From Blastococcus xanthinilyticus (GTDB lineage Bacteria; Actinomycetota; Actinomycetes; Mycobacteriales; Geodermatophilaceae), in NCBI RefSeq assembly GCF_008124835.1, contig NZ_VNHW01000001.1, forward strand, positions 434,001 through 498,000: 64,000 bases of DNA, in the 5' to 3' direction. This document shows positions 59,066-64,000 of the stretch, piece by piece. Each line of letters opens with the position of its first letter. Within the stretch, counting starts at the first letter, position 1. The position numbers and the translations under genes are program-made. Below the pieces are notes generated by a model, which was not told the DNA's origin, did not search any database, and saw only the letters and a list, made by a program, of their open reading frames with translations.

Positions 59066-59136
59066 CAAGAGCAAGCAGATTGCTAGCAGTGAGCCTCGTC
59101 ACCCGTTCGGGTGAGGAGGCCCGAGTCCGGCGCCGC

Positions 59137-59355
59137 TCAGCCGGCCTCGGCGACCGCCCGCTCCGGTGCCGGCGCGCGCCGCGGGCGGACGTCGAAGCGC
59201 AGCACCGGCTGAGTCATGTCGTCGGTGACCTCGTAGGGCGGCCGCGGCGCCAGCCGGACGGGGCGCGGCGGCAGCGTCGAGGGCGGCATGGTCCGGCCGC
59301 AGCCGACGCAGAAGCGGCCTCGCTGGTGCACGGCTCCGCAGTTCGCGCAGTTCAT
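59137..59355 (-). CDS. Zinc ribbon protein
   Basis: A 72-residue protein with an N-terminal zinc ribbon, MNCANCGAVHQRGRFCVGCG, which has two CxxC pairs, followed by a Pro/Arg-rich tail without structure. The ribbon plus disordered tail suggests a protein- or nucleic-acid-binding adaptor. Its start is a plain ATG. The 213 bp between it and the divergent nuclease-like gene holds no other gene that I can see. Confidence 0.65.
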   Translation of the reverse strand: MNCANCGAVHQRGRFCVGCGRTMPPSTLPPRPVRLAPRPPYEVTDDMTQPVLRFDVRPRRAPAPERAVAEAG

Positions 59356-59568
59356 GACGACTCCTCGGGGATCGGTGGCGACGTGGACACCCGGACCCTG
59401 GCAGGCCGCGCCACCGGGCTGCGGCCGCTGTCGACGGGAGTGACGAGCCGTTACGCGACCGTCATGAACTGTCCCGTACCGCTTCTCCCGAACGGCGCGT
59501 CGCCCGTGGATGCCGGTCGCTCCGGCCAGGATGCGGTTCCCGTCAGCCGACACAGGGAGGCACGAACC

Positions 59569-60144
59569 ATGCAGCCGAACACGGTGCGGACGCGACTGCG
59601 CACCGCACTCCGGCAACTGCTGGTCGACGACTGGACGCTGTTCACGTCGTGGGCGGCCGGTCGGCCCGTGTCCGAGGTCAGCATCTGCGCCCACCTCGGA
59701 TGGCACCTGAGGCCACAGTTCCCCCGGAGCTGGGACGTCGACTGCGAGTACAACCGGGCAGGCGACGACGCCGTGAAGCGGGGCGCGGGCGGCGAGACGC
59801 TGCGCGCGGACCTGCTCGTCCACCGGCGCGGCCGGACCGGGCCGGGGAACAACCTGCTCGTCCTCGAGCTGAAGGTGACCGAGGCGAGCGCGGGCACCGG
59901 GGGCTCCTTCGACAGCGTCCGGTCCCTCGCCCGGGCGCACCGGTACCAGCACGGCGTCTACCTGACCCTCGGGGCCCGGCGCGACGGCGACGACGTCCGG
60001 CTCGCACCGCGGTGGCAGTGGGTGCACGGCGGGGAGGTCGCCCCCCAGCAGGACGTGTTCGGCTCCGCCGCACTGGAGGCCATCCGCCAGGAGTCGTTCC
60101 TCGAGGCCGACGTCCGGGCCCGGTACGCCGCACCGGACAAGTGA
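59569..60144 (+). CDS. PD-(D/E)XK nuclease-like protein
   Basis: A 191-residue protein. The core has an upstream glutamate (VDCEYNRAGDDAVKR), then LRADLLVHRRGRTGPGNNLL and VLELKV, which reads as D-x-h-h-x-R...hEhK, the active-site pattern of PD-(D/E)XK folds. The N-terminal WTLFTSWAAGRPVSEVSICA and the C-terminal DVFGSAALEAIRQES are not recognised. It may be a restriction-like or DNA-repair nuclease, or a remnant. GGGAGG lies 9 bp before ATG 59569. It is convergent with the enoyl-CoA hydratase gene. Confidence 0.6.
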   Translation: MQPNTVRTRLRTALRQLLVDDWTLFTSWAAGRPVSEVSICAHLGWHLRPQFPRSWDVDCEYNRAGDDAVKRGAGGETLRADLLVHRRGRTGPGNNLLVLELKVTEASAGTGGSFDSVRSLARAHRYQHGVYLTLGARRDGDDVRLAPRWQWVHGGEVAPQQDVFGSAALEAIRQESFLEADVRARYAAPDK

Positions 60145-60146
60145 CG

Positions 60147-60938
60147 TCAGCGGCCGCTCCAGCGCGGCGGCCGCTTCTCCAGCCGGGCGGAGATGCCTTC
60201 CTTCCGGTCCTCGCTGAGGTAGGGGTTCGGGCCGACGTCGAGCCGCAGCCCCTGCCACAGCGGCAGCTCCAGCGCCTTGACGGCGGTCTCCTTCATCCGG
60301 CGGACCGAGATCGGCGCGTTCGCCGCGATCCGCCCGGCGAGCTCGAGCGCCGTGGGCAGCACCTGCTCCGGCTCGACCAGCCGGTTGACCAGGCCCCACC
60401 GCTGCGCCTCGACCGCGTCGATCGCGTCGCCGGTGAAGAGCAGCTCGAGCGCGATGCCCACCGGGATCCGCTTGGGCAGGACCACCGAGCCGAAGTTGGC
60501 GCCCATGCCGATGGCCGCCTCGGGCAGCGCGAACCGCACCGCCGGCGAGGCGATCCGCAGGTCGCAGGCGAGCGCCAGCTCGAAGCCGCCCGCGACCGCG
60601 GGGCCGTTGAGCGCGGCGAGCACCGGCACCGGCGTCTCGGTCACCACCTCGAACAGCGACCGGGCCGGCCGGTTCATCGGGGGGCGGAACCGCTCGCCGC
60701 GCTCGTCGGCGGCCCGGATCTCCTTGAGGTCCAGCCCGGCGCAGAAGGCGGGGCCGGTGCCGGTGAGCACGACCGCGCGGACGCCGTCCTCGACCACCCG
60801 CAGCAGCTGCTCGACCAGGTCGGCCTGCAGGTCGGTGGAGAGCGCGTTGCGGCGCTCGGGCCGGTCGAGGGTGAGCACGCGGATGTGCTCGCGGTCCTCG
60901 ACGAGCAGTCCGGAGTCGTGGCGGTGGGCATCGCTCAT
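60147..60938 (-). CDS. Enoyl-CoA hydratase/isomerase family protein
   Basis: A 263-residue crotonase-fold enzyme. The oxyanion-hole segments are RRNALSTDLQADLVEQL and FCAGLDLKEIRAADERGE, then NGPAVAGGFELALACDLRIA and PEAAIGMGANFGSVVLPKRI. The glutamates usual for hydration appear as FELALACD and LPEAAIGM, with the second shifted, so hydratase and isomerase roles are both possible. GGAGGT lies 7 bp before the ATG. It is a single gene, likely in fatty-acid or amino-acid breakdown. Confidence 0.93.
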   Translation of the reverse strand: MSDAHRHDSGLLVEDREHIRVLTLDRPERRNALSTDLQADLVEQLLRVVEDGVRAVVLTGTGPAFCAGLDLKEIRAADERGERFRPPMNRPARSLFEVVTETPVPVLAALNGPAVAGGFELALACDLRIASPAVRFALPEAAIGMGANFGSVVLPKRIPVGIALELLFTGDAIDAVEAQRWGLVNRLVEPEQVLPTALELAGRIAANAPISVRRMKETAVKALELPLWQGLRLDVGPNPYLSEDRKEGISARLEKRPPRWSGR

Positions 60939-61125
60939 GCCGACAACCTCCGTCGTCGGCGGACCGGTGGCAACCCGGCCTCATCGGCAGGACTCCGGGG
61001 TGCCGGAACCGTCCGCGCGCGGGAAACCGGCGCATCCGCGCAACGATCGACCGCACCCGTCACACGCGCCCCACCTGTCGGGGACCATGGGCGGACCAGT
61101 CCGTCCGACCCGGTAGACAGGTGAC

Positions 61126-64000
61126 ATGGAGAGCACTGCCGACATCGAGCTCGGTGATGTCGTCGCGCCCTCGGCCGTCTCCATCGAGCTGACCTCCACC
61201 CCGGTCCTCAGCTACGCCCTGGCGCACAACCGGCTGCCCGTGGTGTCCCGCCTCGCGCTGACCGCCGACCGAACGCTGCGCGGGGCGACCGTGCGCGTCT
61301 CGGTCCGCGACGCGGAGGGCCCGATCGCCCACCCGGTCGAGCTGCTCGCCGACGTCGACGAGGGCCGCACCACCGTGCTCACCGACCTCGGCGTGGTCAT
61401 GGACCCGGCGGCGATGCTGCAGGTCGAGGAGCAGCGCCCCGGCGTGGTCGAGGTCGAGGTCGAGGTCGACGGCGAGCTGCTCGGTGAGGCCGGCGCGGCG
61501 GTGCAGGTGCTCGCGGCCAGCCAGTGGCTGGCCACTCCCCTGCCGCTGGCGCTGGAGATGCTGGCCGCGCACGTCCTGCCCAACCACCCGGCGGTCACCG
61601 CCCTGGTGGCCGAGGCGGCCGAGCTGCTGGAGACCCGGACCGGCAGCGGGGCGATGGTCGGCTACGCGGCCACCGCCGAGCGGGTGGACGAGGTGGTGCA
61701 GGCGCTCGCCGAGGTCCTCCGCCGGCGCGGCGTCCGCCACTCCGAGCCACCGGCCAGCTGGGCCGACCTCGGCCAGCAGGTCCGCTCCCCCGGCGACGTC
61801 CTCACCTGGCGGGTGGGCACCCCGCTGGACACGGTCGTGCTGCTGGCCGCCGCCTGCGAGCAGGCCGGCATCCGGCCGCTGCTCTGGCTGGCTGAGGGCC
61901 ACTGCTTCCTCGGGTACTGGCGGGAGGAACGCAGCTGGGAGAGCGCCGCCACCACCGACGCCGCTCCCCTGGTGAACCTGGTCGACCTCGGGCTGATCGG
62001 CCTGGTCGAGACCACCCTGCTCACCGGCGCGGGCGAGCCCGGCGCCGACCTGCACGGTGCCGCGTACAGCGGCTGGCTCAGCAGCGACCTGGACCGGATC
62101 CTCGGCGTCACCGACGTCCACCGGGCCCGGCGCGACGGGATCCTGCCGCTGCCGGCCCGCGCCCGAACGCCCGAGGGGCTGCTGCAGGTCGTCGAGTACC
62201 ACCCGGCCGAGCACAGCCTCCCCGCCTTCCCGACCGGGCCGGCGCCGGCGCAGCCGGGCGGCCGCCCCGAGGCGCCGCCGCGGGTGCAGCAGTGGAAGAA
62301 CGCGCTGCTCGACCTCAGCCTGCGCAACCGGCTGATCAACTACTCCGAGCGCTCGGGGCTGCCGCTGACGCTGCCCGGCACCGCGCTGCCGATCCTGGAC
62401 AACTTCGTCCACGACGGCACCCCGATCAACCTGCTTCCGGGCGACCAGCTCGCCGCCGTGCAGCGGGAGCGCGGCCTCACCGGCGCCGCGGACCTCCCCG
62501 CCGAGCAGCTGACCGAGCTGCTGGTGGAGCGGCGCGAGGTGCACACCGACGTGCCCTCCGGCGGCTACCTGACCCGGCTGCGCAACCTGGCCTACCGGGC
62601 CAAGACGGTGCAGGAGGAGACCGGCGCCAACAATCTGTTCCTCGCGCTGGGCTCGCTGGTGTGGGAGCTGGACGGGCGGCCGCTGCGCTCGCCGCTGCTG
62701 CTGGTGCCCGTCGTCCTCACGCCGGTCGGGCGGACCGGCTCCTACCGGCTGGCCCTGGACGAGTCCGGCGCCAGCACCCCGAACTACTGCCTGCTGGAGA
62801 AGCTCCGGCAGGTGCACGGCCTGGTGGTCCCCGCGCTGAGCGACACCGCCGAGACCACCCCCGACCTCGAGCGGGCGCTGGAGGCGGTCCGGGTCGGCCT
62901 GGTCGGGCACGGCCTGCCCTACCGGGTCGAGGCGACGGCGGACCTGGCGATCCTGCAGTTCGCCAAGTACCGGCTGTGGAAGGACCTCGACGAGCACTGG
63001 GCGGACTTCACCGCCAACCCGCTGGTGCACCACCTGGTGCACGAGCCCACCGAGCCGTTCCTCGACCCCGCCCGCGACTCGGGCGCCCACGTCGACCTCG
63101 ACGAGCTCGCCGGGCAGCTGCCGGCCCCCGCCGACGCCTCCCAGCTGCGCGCGGTCGCGGAGGCGTCCGCCGGGCGCACCTTCGTGCTGGAGGGCCCGCC
63201 GGGCACCGGCAAGTCGCAGACGATCACCAACCTGCTCAGCCGCGCGGTCGCCGACGGCAAGCGGGTGCTCTTCGTCGCCGAGAAGCGGGCGGCCCTCGAC
63301 GTCGTGGCCCGGCGGCTGGACGCCGTCGGCATGGGCATGTTCGCCCTCGACCTGCACGACAAGGGCTCACGCGCCTCGATGGTGCGGGCCCAGATCCGGC
63401 TGGCCCTGGAGCACGCGGTCGCCGTCGACTCCCAGGGCCTGGCCGCGGACTCCGAGACGCTGCGCTCGGCCCGCCGGCAGCTGGCCCGCTACGCCGACCG
63501 GCTGCACGCCGAGAACGCCGCCGGGCTGTCGCTGTACACCGCGCGGACGGCGGAGCTGGCCGCCGGCACCGACGTCCCGACCCTGCCGGTGCCGCTGCCG
63601 TTCGTGGCGAACGCCCCCGCCGAGGTGCTCACGGCGGTGCGACGGGCCCTGGCGCTGCTGCCCGACATCGCCGACCTGACCCGGCCCTCGCCGCGGCACC
63701 CGTGGGCCTTCGTCGACTCCCCCGAGCTGGACCTCCCCGCGGCCGGGGCGGCCGCCGCCGAGGTCGACGCGGGGGTGCGCGAGGTCGCCGCCTTCCCCGA
63801 GCTCGGCGGCGTGCTGCGGCACGCCCGCACGCCGGCGGACCTCGACGCCCTGGTGCACCTGCTCTCCGGCCCGCCGGTGGGCCTCGACGTGCTCGACGAG
63901 ACCTTCAGCGGCCGGTGGACGACGGCGACCGGCGCGGTGCTCGGCGAGGTCGCGGCCTTCACCGCGTTCCGCCACCCCGGCCTCGACGTCGCCGTCCCGG
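61126..64000 (+). CDS. DUF4011-type superfamily 1 helicase, N-terminal part
   Basis: The first ~958 codons are present and the frame is still open at the window edge. Residues ~1-380 include beta-rich, transglutaminase-like segments (SIELTSTPVLSYALAHNRLP, LLWLAEGHCFLGYWREE). RVQQWKNALLDLSLRNRLIN near residue 390 is the DUF4011 signature. AKTVQEETGANNLFLALGSL and LRSPLLLVPVVL follow. The Walker A EGPPGTGKSQTITNLLSR is near 690, then KRVLFVAEKRAALDVVARRL. Complete relatives add helicase motifs III-VI and often a Vsr/DUF559-like nuclease and DUF3320 at the end; these are outside the window. Confidence 0.9.
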   Translation, partial: MESTADIELGDVVAPSAVSIELTSTPVLSYALAHNRLPVVSRLALTADRTLRGATVRVSVRDAEGPIAHPVELLADVDEGRTTVLTDLGVVMDPAAMLQVEEQRPGVVEVEVEVDGELLGEAGAAVQVLAASQWLATPLPLALEMLAAHVLPNHPAVTALVAEAAELLETRTGSGAMVGYAATAERVDEVVQALAEVLRRRGVRHSEPPASWADLGQQVRSPGDVLTWRVGTPLDTVVLLAAACEQAGIRPLLWLAEGHCFLGYWREERSWESAATTDAAPLVNLVDLGLIGLVETTLLTGAGEPGADLHGAAYSGWLSSDLDRILGVTDVHRARRDGILPLPARARTPEGLLQVVEYHPAEHSLPAFPTGPAPAQPGGRPEAPPRVQQWKNALLDLSLRNRLINYSERSGLPLTLPGTALPILDNFVHDGTPINLLPGDQLAAVQRERGLTGAADLPAEQLTELLVERREVHTDVPSGGYLTRLRNLAYRAKTVQEETGANNLFLALGSLVWELDGRPLRSPLLLVPVVLTPVGRTGSYRLALDESGASTPNYCLLEKLRQVHGLVVPALSDTAETTPDLERALEAVRVGLVGHGLPYRVEATADLAILQFAKYRLWKDLDEHWADFTANPLVHHLVHEPTEPFLDPARDSGAHVDLDELAGQLPAPADASQLRAVAEASAGRTFVLEGPPGTGKSQTITNLLSRAVADGKRVLFVAEKRAALDVVARRLDAVGMGMFALDLHDKGSRASMVRAQIRLALEHAVAVDSQGLAADSETLRSARRQLARYADRLHAENAAGLSLYTARTAELAAGTDVPTLPVPLPFVANAPAEVLTAVRRALALLPDIADLTRPSPRHPWAFVDSPELDLPAAGAAAAEVDAGVREVAAFPELGGVLRHARTPADLDALVHLLSGPPVGLDVLDETFSGRWTTATGAVLGEVAAFTAFRHPGLDVAVP

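Noticed and set aside
57471-59136. Complete defence or toxin-antitoxin module around the hypothetical and ferritin-like genes
   Set aside because: No toxin fold, nuclease or paired small genes with overlap; the palindrome and hairpin are explained as regulatory elements.
61060-63357. Open frame of 765 codons on the minus strand opposite the DUF4011 helicase
   Set aside because: Low-complexity Gly/Val/Gln/Arg translation; the plus strand carries DUF4011 and Walker motifs.
1-64000. tRNA, rRNA, integrase or insertion sequence
   Set aside because: I looked for conserved T-loop sequences, recombinase motifs and terminal repeats flanking transposase-like genes and found none.

Overview
The window is GC-rich, densely coded actinobacterial chromosome. 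Several start codons lie 6-8 bp behind a TAnnnT -10 box with no room for a leader, which is typical of actinobacteria. The gene set (DUF4192, DUF2277, DUF427, a DUF4235-free set of short membrane proteins, split cydAB plus a fused cydDC, a CsoR-CopZ-CopA copper module, an ECF42 sigma factor) fits a Geodermatophilaceae-type soil or stone actinobacterium such as Blastococcus, Modestobacter or Geodermatophilus. That placement is inference. I saw no tRNA, rRNA, CRISPR array, insertion sequence, prophage gene or origin, and no gene-free stretch above 300 bases.

Layout. 1-3.3 kb: the tail of a DUF6351 protein, a DUF4192 protein, a lipoprotein and a Dabb protein. 3.4-8.4 kb: a tightly coupled operon of GT4, methyltransferase, alpha/alpha-toroid protein and two paralogous GT2 enzymes, probably making a surface glycoconjugate. 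8.4-11.5 kb: a DksA-like protein, a methyltransferase, a YibE/F membrane protein and a STAS protein. 11.6-16.5 kb: Hsp20 with a MerR regulator, then a copper module (csoR, copZ, a secreted His-rich protein, copA). Two long palindromes of one repeat family follow. 16.8-24.7 kb: a BlaI/M56-protease regulatory pair divergent from cytochrome bd oxidase (cydA, cydB, fused cydDC), with two identical-architecture operator dyads between them. 24.6-28.2 kb: ethanolamine permease, eutB and eutC, without microcompartment genes.

28.4-33.3 kb: a permuted papain-fold protein and a small membrane protein driven from a shared symmetrical promoter, then RraA-type aldolase, GntR regulator, MFS transporter and an ECF42 sigma factor with its YciI partner. 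33.4-44.5 kb: a carboxylate-catabolism region. It holds a monooxygenase-cupin-ALDH-decarboxylating dehydrogenase operon, a divergent Ldh dehydrogenase and GntR repressor with tandem operators, a universal stress protein, a CitA/CitB-type two-component system and a TctCBA tripartite tricarboxylate transporter. 44.6-48.7 kb: assorted small proteins, an SDR and a GT-C membrane glycosyltransferase. 48.7-54.8 kb: an HpcH-type aldolase, epimerase and GT2 operon next to a ferric-iron ABC transporter. Both units are preceded by DtxR/IdeR-like boxes. 54.9-60.9 kb: small housekeeping and hypothetical genes, a ferritin-like protein, a zinc ribbon protein, a PD-(D/E)XK-like protein and an enoyl-CoA hydratase. 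61.1 kb to the edge: the first ~958 codons of a DUF4011-type superfamily 1 helicase.

The strongest leads are the BlaI-type operators in front of cydAB, the iron boxes in front of an aldolase-epimerase-glycosyltransferase operon, the long perfect palindromes, the bidirectional promoter at 29.02 kb, a decarboxylating dehydrogenase lacking its first helix, and a voltage-sensor protein without a potassium selectivity filter.
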